Positions 22,675 to 31,156 of a DNA stretch of 35,528 nt are shown here, piece after piece. A model generated the notes under the pieces. That model saw only the letters and a list, made by a program, of their open reading frames with translations, made no database searches and was not told the origin of the DNA. Each line of letters begins with the position of its first letter. Position 1 is the stretch's first letter. Position numbers and translations under genes: made by a program. Origin of the DNA: an uncultured Clostridia bacterium (lineage in GTDB: Bacteria; Bacillota; Clostridia; Saccharofermentanales; Saccharofermentanaceae); contig CAMYXL010000031.1 of assembly GCA_947303255.1 (NCBI GenBank), forward strand, positions 1-35,528, given 5' to 3'.

Positions 22675-23285
22675 ATCTGCCTAATAAGCTTTCATTACTT
22701 AGAATTATTCTTATTCCTTTAACGCTGTTGTTCATGCTTCCTATTTCGATATATGGATTTGAACCTGCGGGTTGGAATAATTTCATAAATAATCATGGAC
22801 TGTTTGTTGCAGGTATTGTGTTTATCGTAGCTTCTTTAACTGATATGTTTGATGGAAAGATAGCTCGTAAATATAACCTCATTACAAATCTTGGTAAGTT
22901 TTTGGATTCCTTAGCTGACAAGATGCTTGTAATTGGTGTTCTTTTGGCTTTTGTTGAACTTGGAAGAGTTTCTTCCTGGTTTGTAATGATCATATGCTTA
23001 AGAGAGTTCATGGTAACAGGTATTAGAATGCTTGCTTCTCAGAAGGGTGTTGTAATGGCTGCAAAGATGATAGGTAAGGTTAAGACTACCTTCCAGATGA
23101 TTGCAATCATTTACCTGATGTATGAGCCGACTTTGAACAAGATTTTCCATTTGTTCGACTTGAATTTTGAGACTCCGATCAAGATCTTAGGCGATATTTT
23201 GTTCCTGCTTTGTGTCATTATGACAATCATTTCAGGTATGGACTATCTGCTCAAGAATATGAATTATCTTAAAGAGTCTGACTAA
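22671..23285 (+). CDS. pgsA: CDP-diacylglycerol-glycerol-3-phosphate 3-phosphatidyltransferase
   Basis: A 204-residue membrane enzyme making phosphatidylglycerol phosphate, the precursor of phosphatidylglycerol and cardiolipin. The CDP-alcohol phosphotransferase signature D-x2-D-G-x2-A-R-x8-G-x3-D-x3-D is complete (DMFDGKIAR .. GKFLDSLAD), with about five membrane helices. Translationally coupled to rimO by a four-base overlap, an arrangement common in Firmicutes. Confidence 0.94.
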   Translation: MNLPNKLSLLRIILIPLTLLFMLPISIYGFEPAGWNNFINNHGLFVAGIVFIVASLTDMFDGKIARKYNLITNLGKFLDSLADKMLVIGVLLAFVELGRVSSWFVMIICLREFMVTGIRMLASQKGVVMAAKMIGKVKTTFQMIAIIYLMYEPTLNKIFHLFDLNFETPIKILGDILFLLCVIMTIISGMDYLLKNMNYLKESD

Positions 23286-23321
23286 CGGATATAAGTCCAA
23301 AATTTATTTCTATTTTGGCTA

Positions 23322-23350
23322 TTGACAATTTCTAAATGTTACATTAAATA
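23322..23350 (+). promoter_or_regulatory. acpP promoter
   Basis: Consensus TTGACA (23322-23327) and a TTAAAT or TAAATA -10 with 16-17 bp spacing. About 45 bases of leader precede the ATG, with ribosome site GGAGGT. No FapR-type operator is seen. Confidence 0.7.
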
Positions 23351-23393
23351 TAGTTTGTAGGTTGTGTAACAATCTCGTTAACGGAGGTAAAAT

Positions 23394-23636
23394 ATGTCTA
23401 ACGAAGAATTATTTCAGAATATTAAGCAAATGATCGTCAATCAGCTTGGTGTTGATGAGAGCATCATCACAATGGAGTCTTCTTTTGTTGATGATCTTAA
23501 TGCTGACTCCCTCGACATGGTTGAGCTCGTTATGGCTATGGAGCAGGAGTTTGATATCTCTATTCCTGATGAAGTAGCTGAGAAGGTTGCTACTGTTGGA
23601 GACGCAGTTGAGTACATCAAGGGTTTGACAGAGTAA
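23394..23636 (+). CDS. acpP: Acyl carrier protein
   Basis: An 80-residue acidic carrier of fatty-acid intermediates. The phosphopantetheine site is Ser in [10 protein letters not shown] near residue 39. The usual plsX-fabH-fabD-fabG genes upstream in Firmicutes are missing here; instead acpP has its own promoter and is followed by a hairpin before rnc. Confidence 0.96.
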   Translation: MSNEELFQNIKQMIVNQLGVDESIITMESSFVDDLNADSLDMVELVMAMEQEFDISIPDEVAEKVATVGDAVEYIKGLTE

Positions 23637-23660
23637 TTTGTTCTGTTATTGATTATTCAA

Positions 23661-23697
23661 GGGCTGAATGTGCTTAACGGTACATTCAGCTCTTTTA
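23661..23697 (+). terminator. Terminator or attenuator between acpP and rnc
   Basis: An 11-bp stem GGGCTGAATGT / ACATTCAGCTC (one G-U pair) with a 10-base loop, then TTTTATTA. It lies 25 bases after acpP and only a few bases before the rnc ribosome site, so it may set a high acpP to low rnc ratio by partial termination, or may be an RNase III site in the rnc leader. Confidence 0.75.
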
Positions 23698-23709
23698 TTA
23701 GGAGGGGAT

Positions 23710-24423
23710 ATGGCTTATACATTTGAGGATTTTGAGAAAAACCTGGGTTATGAGTTTAAGAACAAAGATCTTTTGAAGTTGGCTTTTACTCATACTACGT
23801 ATGTTTTCGAGCATCACGGTCATCATTATGAGTCCAACCAAAGACTTGAGTTTATTGGTGACGCGGTGTTGGATCTGGTTATCGGACATAAGCTTTATGA
23901 CATGGATCCTAAAGCTGACGAGGGTTATCTTTCCAAGACACGAAGTCTTATTGTTTGTGAGAGATCGCTTGCTACTGTTGCGCGCAATCTCCGTATCGGC
24001 GAGCTTTTGATGCTCGGTAAGGGTGAGAAGCAAAGCGGTGGTGATGATAAGGATTCGACGTTGTCTGATGTTGTAGAGTCTGTTATTGCGGCAGTTTATT
24101 TTGATGCCGGTTTCGAGGTAGCAGAGCGTGTAATTTTAAAAAATCTTTCCGACATAATCAAAGATGCGGTTAGCGGTAATATTTTTTTGGATTACAAAAG
24201 CAGGCTTTTGGAACTTGCACAGAACAAGGGCGAGCAGCATAACGTTACTTTTGAGATTGTTGACGAGCGTGGTCCTGCCCATAACAAAGAGTTTGAGGCG
24301 CAGGTTAAGGCTGATGGTATTGTCCTTGCTAAAGCTGTCGGAAAGAGCAAAAAAGATGCAGAGCAGAAGTGTGCTCAGATTGCTATTGATGAATACCTAA
24401 AGCTTTTCGGAAATAAAAAATAA
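23710..24423 (+). CDS. rnc: Ribonuclease III
   Basis: A 237-residue double-strand RNA endonuclease for rRNA precursor and mRNA processing. The signature NQRLEFIGDAVLDLV is in the N-terminal domain with the second acidic pair in LSDVVESVIAAVYFD; the C-terminal double-strand RNA-binding domain ends with GKSKKDAEQKCAQIAIDEYL. The start at 23710 follows AGGAGGGG; the upstream in-frame ATG at 23668 lies inside the terminator stem and is rejected. Confidence 0.95.
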   Translation: MAYTFEDFEKNLGYEFKNKDLLKLAFTHTTYVFEHHGHHYESNQRLEFIGDAVLDLVIGHKLYDMDPKADEGYLSKTRSLIVCERSLATVARNLRIGELLMLGKGEKQSGGDDKDSTLSDVVESVIAAVYFDAGFEVAERVILKNLSDIIKDAVSGNIFLDYKSRLLELAQNKGEQHNVTFEIVDERGPAHNKEFEAQVKADGIVLAKAVGKSKKDAEQKCAQIAIDEYLKLFGNKK

Positions 24424-24429
24424 GTATGG

Positions 24430-24435
24430 TATAAT
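24430..24435 (+). promoter_or_regulatory. -10 element before smc
   Basis: TATAAT just after the rnc stop; no good -35. It may give extra transcription of smc-ftsY within the rnc-smc-ftsY unit. Confidence 0.4.
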
Positions 24436-24467
24436 CTTATAGTTATTTTTTAATTAAGGACGTACTG

Positions 24468-27400
24468 ATGTTTTTAAAGAAGCTGGAGTTACAGGGCTTT
24501 AAGTCTTTCCCTGAATATACTTTGATCGAATTTGACCGTGGCATGACTGCCGTTGTCGGACCTAACGGCAGCGGTAAGAGTAATGTTACCGATGCGATCA
24601 GATGGGTTTTGGGTGAGCAGAGTGTTAAGTCCCTTCGTGGCGGCAAGATGGAGGATGTTATCTTTAACGGAACCCAGTCCCGTAAAGCCATGAACTATGC
24701 CGAAGTTTCAATGACATTGGATAACTCCGATCATTATCTCGATTATGAATATGACGAGATCCAGATCACCAGAAGACTTTATAGGTCCGGTGACAGTGAA
24801 TATCAGATAAATCACGTTAACTGCAGACTTAAGGATATCGTAGGTCTTTTCCTTGATACCGGTCTTGGTAAGGACGGTTATTCCATCGTCGGACAGGGCC
24901 GAGTTGATGAGATCTTGTCTACTAAGTCTGAGGATAGACGTAGAGTCTTGGAAGAAGCATCCGGTATCGTTAAGTATAAGGTCCGTAAGGACGAGGCAGA
25001 GCGTAAGCTCAATTCTACCGAACAGAACTTAACGAGAATCGATGATATCCTTGCTGAGCTCAAAGAGCGTATCGAGCCTTTGAAGGAGCAGTCTGAGAAG
25101 GCTATTGCTTATCATAAGGCATATGAGAGCCTTAAAACGCTGGATATCGCGCTTTTGGTACATAAGATCAAGACTGCCAATGAAGCCATGGGCGGTCAGG
25201 GTGACTATAAGGCGAAGCTCGAGGAAGATCTTCGTGTAAACGAAGACAGATTCATGGCTATCCGTAATTCTAATACTGAACTTACGAACAAGAAGGACAG
25301 TTTGGAAGACCTTATCGAAGAGAAGAGACAGGAATTGTCCGATATTGATGAGGAAAAGTACAATATCGGTTCCGACAGTAAGGTTGCATCTGTTCAGCTC
25401 GAGCAGTTGAAAGTAAGATTCGATTCCTACGAGGCTGAAGAGAAGTCCTTGAAAGAGGATATTGAGCGTCTTTCCCAGGAATACAAGGATAAGATGGATA
25501 AGGCTCAGGCCCTTCTTGAAGAAGCAAACAACGAGAAGAAGCACTCGGAAGAGTTGACTAAGAAGAGAGACGAACTTTCTTTGGAGTTCAAGAAATCCGA
25601 GAGTCTTCAGGATGATACAAAGAGCAAGATCAACGAGAGTACTCAGGAGCTCATCTCCTATAGAGAGCAGATCAATACATATGAGACAAAGATCACGGGT
25701 ATCGATGAAAAGCTCGCTGAACTTACTTCAAACAGATTTTCTTATATTGCTACTGAGAAGGAACTTAACGAGCATCTTGATGAAGCCGATAAGTTCTTCA
25801 AGGAAATGATCGAGCAGGAAGGTAATGTTACTTCCGATATCAATGAGCGTGAACTGAAACTTTCAGAACTCAAGAAGAAGGACAATGAGATCCTTTCCAA
25901 GTATGAGAAGGATAATCAGAGATCTCTTTCTATCAGCAGCAAGATCAAGGCGTTGACTGATCTCGAGAATCGTAAGGAAGGTTATCAGGAGTCCGTAAGA
26001 AGACTTCTCGAGCATGCAAATAACACACCGTCCGATAAGAAAAAGATAGTCGGTGTCCTCGGTGACCTTATCTCGACTGATAAAGAATATGAGACTGCTA
26101 TCGAGATCGCGCTCGGTAACAGCATCCACAATATCGTTACTAATACCGAAGAAGAGGCTTCAGACCTCATCAAGGTATTGAAGGAGAGAAAGCTCGGAAG
26201 AGTTACTTTCCTTCCTATCGAAAACATTAAGCCGCGTGACCTCGATAAGAACCAGATCGACACTGCTTCAGGCATGATCGGTTACATTGGTATCGCATCT
26301 GACCTTACTGAGCATGACAAGAATATCGATGATATCGTGTCTAACCTCCTCGGAAGGATCATTGTTTGCGATGACATGGATAATGCCCGTAAGATCGCAT
26401 CAAGACTTAAGTATCAGGTAAGGATCATCACATTACAGGGTGATTCCATTAACCCGGGCGGATCTCTTACCGGTGGTTCTATTCATAAGAATGCAACAGG
26501 TATTCTCGGAAGAGGCCGTGAGATCGAAGAACTCAAGAAAGAGTTTGAGGAACTTGATAAGAAGCTTGCTATCTTTGAGGCTGAGCGTCAGCAGCTTGAT
26601 GAAGAGATATTCGGACTTAACAGGGAAGTTGACCAGCTCGGTGAACAGCTCAAGTATTTCAGCGTTGAGCGTGCTAAAGCAGAGACGTCATATACGAACC
26701 TTAAGGATAGGCTTGCTGAGATCCAAAAGCAGATCAAGCTTACTGAAGAGTCTATCGGACTTATCTCCAAGGATAAGCTCAAGATGGCTGATGATCTTGA
26801 AGAAGCGAAGCTCGTTTTCGAGGAGACAGAGCAGCATCTTTCTGAACTTCGTGAGGATATCCTGCAAAGCGACTCTGAGTCCAAGTCATTTACTGAGCAG
26901 CTCGATAAGCTCCGTGATGAGATCTCTGAGTCTGTATCCAAGACCGAAAGACTCATTGCCGAGCGTAACGGTGTTCTCCAGCTTGCTGAGATCTTGAAGC
27001 GTGAGAAGTCCTCATACGAGGAGAATCTGGCTAATAAGATCAAGGCCAAGGAAGAAGATCAGGGCTTAAGCGAGGAGCTCAATATCAAGATCGCAGGTTT
27101 CGGTGACCTTTTGGCTAAGCTCGAACTCGAGTCTGAAGCTAAGGATAAGGAGATCAAGGATCTTTACGCACAGCGTGCCGAGCTCGAGAAAGACATGGCA
27201 GGCTTTATCGATAAGCTTACAGATTGTCAGGATACGATCAACAGTATCAAGAACGAGTTGACGCTCCTTACGACTAAGTACGAGCGTTATATTGAAGATA
27301 TCGATACATCCAAGAACCGCCTGTGGGAGGATTACGAGACCACATACGATAATGTAAAGGATTCCTGTGAGAAGGTTACGAATGTATCTGAGACATCTCA

Positions 27401-28031
27401 TGAGATATCCAAACTTAAAAACCGAATCAAGAATATCGGTCCGGTAAACCTTAACTCCATTGATGAGTATAAGGAAGTTTCCGAGAGATTCGAGTTCATG
27501 ACTAACCAGAGAAATGACATTTTCGAGGCTAAGACAAACCTTGAGAAGGTTATCGCAGATCTCCTGGAAGAGATGAAGACTCAGTTCATTGAGCACTTTA
27601 ATACGATCAACGAGAACTTTAAGACTGTATTCGAAGACCTCTTTAACGGTGGTACCGCAGAGATCCTTCTCGACAGTGATGATGTTCTTAATTGTTCTAT
27701 CGAGATCAAGGCTCAGCCTCCGGGAAAGAAACTTCAGAGCCTTACTCTCTTGTCGGGTGGTGAGAGATGTCTTACTGCAATTGCGCTTTTGTTCGCTATC
27801 TTGCAGCTTAAGCCGTCGCCGTTCGTTATCCTCGATGAGGTCGAGGCTGCTCTGGATGACGTTAACGTCAGCAGATTTACGGACTTTGTCCGCCGTTACT
27901 GCGCTAGATCACAGTTCATTATCGTTACTCACCGTAAGGGTACCATGGAAGCCTGTGACCGTATGTACGGTGTTACCATGCAGGAGCGTGGTATATCTAA
28001 GATCCTGTCAATGCGTATGGGAGACGAATAA
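24468..28031 (+). CDS. smc: Chromosome segregation ATPase SMC
   Basis: An 1187-residue condensin subunit for chromosome arm alignment and segregation. Walker A GPNGSGKS at 31-38; coiled coil of about 170-510; hinge of about 515-675 with GGSLTGGS near its end; second coiled coil to about 1030; ABC signature LLSGGE at 1094-1099; and Walker B with D1123-E1124. Length is normal. The order rnc-smc-ftsY is conserved in Firmicutes; ftsY begins 13 bases downstream. Confidence 0.97.
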   Translation: MFLKKLELQGFKSFPEYTLIEFDRGMTAVVGPNGSGKSNVTDAIRWVLGEQSVKSLRGGKMEDVIFNGTQSRKAMNYAEVSMTLDNSDHYLDYEYDEIQITRRLYRSGDSEYQINHVNCRLKDIVGLFLDTGLGKDGYSIVGQGRVDEILSTKSEDRRRVLEEASGIVKYKVRKDEAERKLNSTEQNLTRIDDILAELKERIEPLKEQSEKAIAYHKAYESLKTLDIALLVHKIKTANEAMGGQGDYKAKLEEDLRVNEDRFMAIRNSNTELTNKKDSLEDLIEEKRQELSDIDEEKYNIGSDSKVASVQLEQLKVRFDSYEAEEKSLKEDIERLSQEYKDKMDKAQALLEEANNEKKHSEELTKKRDELSLEFKKSESLQDDTKSKINESTQELISYREQINTYETKITGIDEKLAELTSNRFSYIATEKELNEHLDEADKFFKEMIEQEGNVTSDINERELKLSELKKKDNEILSKYEKDNQRSLSISSKIKALTDLENRKEGYQESVRRLLEHANNTPSDKKKIVGVLGDLISTDKEYETAIEIALGNSIHNIVTNTEEEASDLIKVLKERKLGRVTFLPIENIKPRDLDKNQIDTASGMIGYIGIASDLTEHDKNIDDIVSNLLGRIIVCDDMDNARKIASRLKYQVRIITLQGDSINPGGSLTGGSIHKNATGILGRGREIEELKKEFEELDKKLAIFEAERQQLDEEIFGLNREVDQLGEQLKYFSVERAKAETSYTNLKDRLAEIQKQIKLTEESIGLISKDKLKMADDLEEAKLVFEETEQHLSELREDILQSDSESKSFTEQLDKLRDEISESVSKTERLIAERNGVLQLAEILKREKSSYEENLANKIKAKEEDQGLSEELNIKIAGFGDLLAKLELESEAKDKEIKDLYAQRAELEKDMAGFIDKLTDCQDTINSIKNELTLLTTKYERYIEDIDTSKNRLWEDYETTYDNVKDSCEKVTNVSETSHEISKLKNRIKNIGPVNLNSIDEYKEVSERFEFMTNQRNDIFEAKTNLEKVIADLLEEMKTQFIEHFNTINENFKTVFEDLFNGGTAEILLDSDDVLNCSIEIKAQPPGKKLQSLTLLSGGERCLTAIALLFAILQLKPSPFVILDEVEAALDDVNVSRFTDFVRRYCARSQFIIVTHRKGTMEACDRMYGVTMQERGISKILSMRMGDE

Positions 28032-28043
28032 AGGAGAAACTAT

Positions 28044-28952
28044 ATGGGTTTATTGGACGCTTTTAAGCGTGGACTTGAGAAAACGAGAAACTTCGTTTCC
28101 AGTGGTTTTACAAAGATCGCAGCAAGTACCGGTCATTTTGATGAGGATCAGCTCGACGAACTCGAAGAAATCCTTGTCCGTGCAGACTGCGGTGTAGGCG
28201 CTAGTACCGATATCATCGATCACGTCAAGGACAACATCAAGAAGTCCGGTGACGACAGCAAGGAAGCAGTTATGGCTTCCGTTAAAGAGAAGATGCTCGA
28301 GATCCTTGGTCCTAAATCTACGATCAATCTCGAAGAAGGCAAACTTAACATCATCCTTATGATCGGTGTTAACGGAACAGGTAAGACAACTACTGCAGGT
28401 AAACTTTGCGAGAAGTATAAAAAGCAGGGTAAGAAGGTTATCTTAGGCGCAGCCGATACATTCCGTGCCGCTGCTATTGAGCAGCTTAAAGTGTGGGGTG
28501 AGAGAACATCCACAACTGTTATCTCTCATGAGGCAGGTTCCGATCCGGCATCCGTTTGCTATGATGCAATTCATGCCGCTATCGCTCGAAAAGCAGATCT
28601 TCTTATTATCGATACGGCAGGCCGACTTCATAACAAGAAGAACCTCATGGATGAGCTTTCTAAGATCACGAGGATCATCGACAGAGAAGCTAAGGATGCC
28701 AATATCAAGAGCATGCTCATAATCGATGCTACTACGGGCCAGAATGCCGTTATCCAGGCTGAAGTCTTCGGTGAAGCTGCTAATCTCGATTATATCGGTA
28801 TCACTAAGCTCGACGGCACAGCCAAGGGTGGTGTTGCAGTATCAGTTGCATATTCGTCCCATAAGCCGATCGTTCTTGCAGGTTTAGGTGAGGGAGTAGA
28901 TGATCTCGTTGACTTCGATCCGGAGATCTTCGTTGATTCTCTTATTTCATAA
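28044..28952 (+). CDS. ftsY: Signal recognition particle receptor FtsY
   Basis: A 302-residue GTPase that docks SRP-ribosome complexes at the membrane. It has the NG domain only, with a short N-terminal part in place of the long acidic A domain of E. coli. G motifs: GVNGTGKTTTAGKL, DTFRAAAIEQL, DTAGRLHNK and TKLDGTAKGG. AAAGGAG lies at the smc end before its ATG, so it is co-transcribed with smc. Confidence 0.96.
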   Translation: MGLLDAFKRGLEKTRNFVSSGFTKIAASTGHFDEDQLDELEEILVRADCGVGASTDIIDHVKDNIKKSGDDSKEAVMASVKEKMLEILGPKSTINLEEGKLNIILMIGVNGTGKTTTAGKLCEKYKKQGKKVILGAADTFRAAAIEQLKVWGERTSTTVISHEAGSDPASVCYDAIHAAIARKADLLIIDTAGRLHNKKNLMDELSKITRIIDREAKDANIKSMLIIDATTGQNAVIQAEVFGEAANLDYIGITKLDGTAKGGVAVSVAYSSHKPIVLAGLGEGVDDLVDFDPEIFVDSLIS

Positions 28953-28972
28953 ATCAATATTTTGAGCATATT

Positions 28973-29003
28973 AAAAGGGCACGTCACTGGCGTGCCCTTT
29001 GTT
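28973..29003. terminator. Shared terminator between ftsY and the convergent lipoprotein gene
   Basis: A perfect 10-bp stem AAAGGGCACG / CGTGCCCTTT with a 7-base loop. In the plus direction it is followed by a G-interrupted T tract; in the minus direction by TTTTAATA. It can serve both converging transcripts. Confidence 0.85.
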
Positions 29004-29017
29004 GTTTTGGAATTTGA

Positions 29018-30673
29018 TCAGCCTGCGTAGATTACCTGGCCTTCTTCGAAGCAATCTTCAACATCGATTCCGTTGAGCTTTTCAGGATATCCGGTCTCAA
29101 TATCGATTCTGATATAATCTCCGTCTTCGGTCTCGAAAAGGGCATAGGTCTCATAATCGGTTCCGTCGTATCTTATTTTCGAGCCGGCAGGAATGACTAC
29201 TGCTTCACCTGTCATAAAGTTAGTTCCTGAGATATCGACTACAGTGTCAAAATATTTATCGTTAGTCAGCGTATAGTACTTCGGATCTACATGGAATACC
29301 AGGTCATCTTCGATTCCTGCGTAACAGTATGCGGAATTTGTTCCGATGCAGTACAGTCTGGTCTTTACGATGAAACGGTCCGGATTAACAAAATATGATG
29401 CCACGCCGTCATTAACGAAATACTCAGTGATCTTGTTATCCTGGATTCTGCAGACATAAGAAACTCTGTAGTCATTATCTGAAAGCACATTAAGCATGAT
29501 ATATGATTTGCCGTCTTTAATTACAAGGAAAGCAGCAAGATCGTATCCGTAGAAATCGTCGAATGTGCTAACTTCCCCGTTCATAGAGAACTTAAGTTCA
29601 GCGGCACCATCTTCTTCGTTAAAGAAGACTGCCATCTCGTCAACTGTACCGTCGAAATCAGAATCATAATCAAGCTTATATGATGCTCCGTACAGATCTG
29701 TATTATCATAATCTAATGTAAATGGTATAAATCTGTTGGATGGAGCAGTCGTCCAATAATCGTATTCGAAACAATCCTCATTTCCCTCATAAGGAATGTA
29801 GACTTCGATCAGTCCTGCAGCAAAAGGTGCCAGCTCGTATGGATTGAAGAACAGATGAATTCCGTCGTATGTAATCGCAAAATTATTGTCCAAACCATAG
29901 TCATAGAAATAATCGTAGACGGTGTCTTCATAATCTTCATCAAGGTAATCCGCATAAGGACTGTTTGCCAATGCATCTATTACAGTATCGTACATCTTAT
30001 CTGTATCAGCTGTAATATCTGAAAAGGTTATCATTTCGCCTGTTATCGGATTATAATTCAAGCCGTATAGACCGTATTGTCCGTGAGCGCCACCATAATA
30101 ATAATAGTATTGATACTCAAATGAGAGGACTAAGCTGTCAGCTCTGAACATCTTGATAAGAGATTCCTCAGTTATGTAGTAATAATTTCCGTCGGCTGCA
30201 TCATGCTCAACTGCATCTATGTTTTGCTCATAAAGTTTCTGATAGGATGTCAAACGTTGATTCATATAATCTTCGATATTTTCCTGTAGTTGAACATATC
30301 CGTTGTCAGGGGAGATACTGATACAGTCGATATTATATGATGCTCCATAATAGCCGTCTTCCGGATATTCACTCATATATTCGTAATAATTCTTGATATC
30401 GAAATCTATGTACTCGACTTTATCACCTATTGGTAATTTTGTCGGTTCCGGAGTTGGTTCTACTGTTTCAGTCGGCTCTGTTTCAGTAGGTTCTGTTTCA
30501 TCTGACGTTTCAGAAGTCTCGGTCGTCTCGTCTTCATCATCGTCATCATCATCGTTATTCTTTGATCTTGTTGATCTCTTTTTCTGATTATTGCTCGAAA
30601 AAGGTAACGAATCGCACGCAGCAATAGAGAAAACAAGCATCAAAGCCATAAGGACAGTCACAACTTTTTTCAT
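29018..30673 (-). CDS. Lipoprotein with DUF3298/RsiV-like domain
   Basis: A 551-residue predicted lipoprotein. The signal peptide MKKVVTVLMALMLVFSIAAC has lipobox I-A-A-C20. Residues of about 30-85 are a low-complexity Asp/Glu/Thr/Pro spacer, likely spanning the wall. Then comes a region with SLVLSFEYQYYYYYGGAHG and NPITGEMITFSDI, the hallmark of DUF3298, found in RsiV and PdaC-like surface proteins; the C-terminal 200 residues resemble no family I know. An upstream GTG at 30682 is in frame, but GGGGGTGAG fits the ATG at 30673. Inserted opposite to the conserved ftsY and ylxM-ffh genes. Binding of a wall component or lysozyme is possible by analogy only. Confidence 0.78.
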   Translation of the reverse strand: MKKVVTVLMALMLVFSIAACDSLPFSSNNQKKRSTRSKNNDDDDDDEDETTETSETSDETEPTETEPTETVEPTPEPTKLPIGDKVEYIDFDIKNYYEYMSEYPEDGYYGASYNIDCISISPDNGYVQLQENIEDYMNQRLTSYQKLYEQNIDAVEHDAADGNYYYITEESLIKMFRADSLVLSFEYQYYYYYGGAHGQYGLYGLNYNPITGEMITFSDITADTDKMYDTVIDALANSPYADYLDEDYEDTVYDYFYDYGLDNNFAITYDGIHLFFNPYELAPFAAGLIEVYIPYEGNEDCFEYDYWTTAPSNRFIPFTLDYDNTDLYGASYKLDYDSDFDGTVDEMAVFFNEEDGAAELKFSMNGEVSTFDDFYGYDLAAFLVIKDGKSYIMLNVLSDNDYRVSYVCRIQDNKITEYFVNDGVASYFVNPDRFIVKTRLYCIGTNSAYCYAGIEDDLVFHVDPKYYTLTNDKYFDTVVDISGTNFMTGEAVVIPAGSKIRYDGTDYETYALFETEDGDYIRIDIETGYPEKLNGIDVEDCFEEGQVIYAG

Positions 30674-30683
30674 AACACTCACC

Positions 30684-30719
30684 CCCGATTGTTGATATGA
30701 TCATTTTATCACAATCGGG
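30684..30719 (-). promoter_or_regulatory. Promoter and operator-like inverted repeat of the lipoprotein gene
   Basis: CCCGATTGT (30684-30692) and ACAATCGGG (30711-30719) are perfect inverted copies separated by 18 bases. Between them on the minus strand lies an extended -10 TGATAAAAT (30711-30703). The copies thus flank the -10 and the start point, the geometry of a repressor operator. One arm also overlaps the Shine-Dalgarno run. Confidence 0.6.
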
Positions 30720-30748
30720 AAGGATATCAGAAACCGCAGTAATACTTA

Positions 30749-30774
30749 CCTGACAAGTAAAAAGACTTGACAGG
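30749..30774. repeat. Inverted repeat over the ylxM -35
   Basis: CCTGACAAGT-N6-ACTTGACAGG, ten-base arms with one mismatch. The right arm contains the TTGACA of the ylxM-ffh promoter, so a protein bound here would control the SRP operon. It does not match an operator I recognise. Confidence 0.5.
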
Positions 30775-30795
30775 CGTTAATGTGTTTGGTAACAT
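30767..30795 (+). promoter_or_regulatory. ylxM-ffh promoter
   Basis: Consensus TTGACA (30767-30772), a 17-bp spacer, TAACAT (30790-30795). The start point would be near 30802, about 20 bases before the ATG. Confidence 0.75.
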
Positions 30796-30823
30796 ACATT
30801 GGTCTTATTGGCGGAGGTTATGT

Positions 30824-31153
30824 ATGGATAAGATAAATACTTGTCTGGCTCTCGATTTTTACGGGAAACTTTTAACCGACAAGATGAGAGAGATCATGGA
30901 ATATTACTATTTTGATGATCTGTCTCTTGCCGAGATCGCCGATGATGTCGGAATATCAAGGCAGGCCGTACACGATACAGTCAGAAGAGCAGGTAATCTT
31001 CTTGAGGAATATGAAGAGAAGCTTGGTCTTATAAGACGTTTTCGAAAAGAAAAGAATGAGATCGACGAAGCGATAAAGCTTCTCGACAAAGGCGATAAAG
31101 GCAGTGCTTTGGAACTTCTTAAGGCTGTCAGAGATGAATTGATAACGGAGTAA
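30824..31153 (+). CDS. ylxM: YlxM, helix-turn-helix accessory protein of SRP
   Basis: A 109-residue protein with a sigma-70 region 4-like helix-turn-helix, LSLAEIADDVGISRQAVHDTVRRA, and the family block MREIMEYYYFDDLSL. In Firmicutes it is always beside ffh; in streptococci it binds SRP components and modulates GTPase activity. The ATG at 30824 follows GGAGGT. Four bases before ffh. Confidence 0.92.
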   Translation: MDKINTCLALDFYGKLLTDKMREIMEYYYFDDLSLAEIADDVGISRQAVHDTVRRAGNLLEEYEEKLGLIRRFRKEKNEIDEAIKLLDKGDKGSALELLKAVRDELITE

Positions 31154-31156
31154 GTA

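Noticed and set aside
23281..23393. FapR or FabT operator before acpP
   Set aside because: No matching palindrome around the promoter.
30491..30590. GTC/TCA-type short repeats in the lipoprotein gene as a microsatellite or CRISPR-like array
   Set aside because: They encode the Asp/Glu/Thr/Pro spacer of the lipoprotein; no regular spacers.
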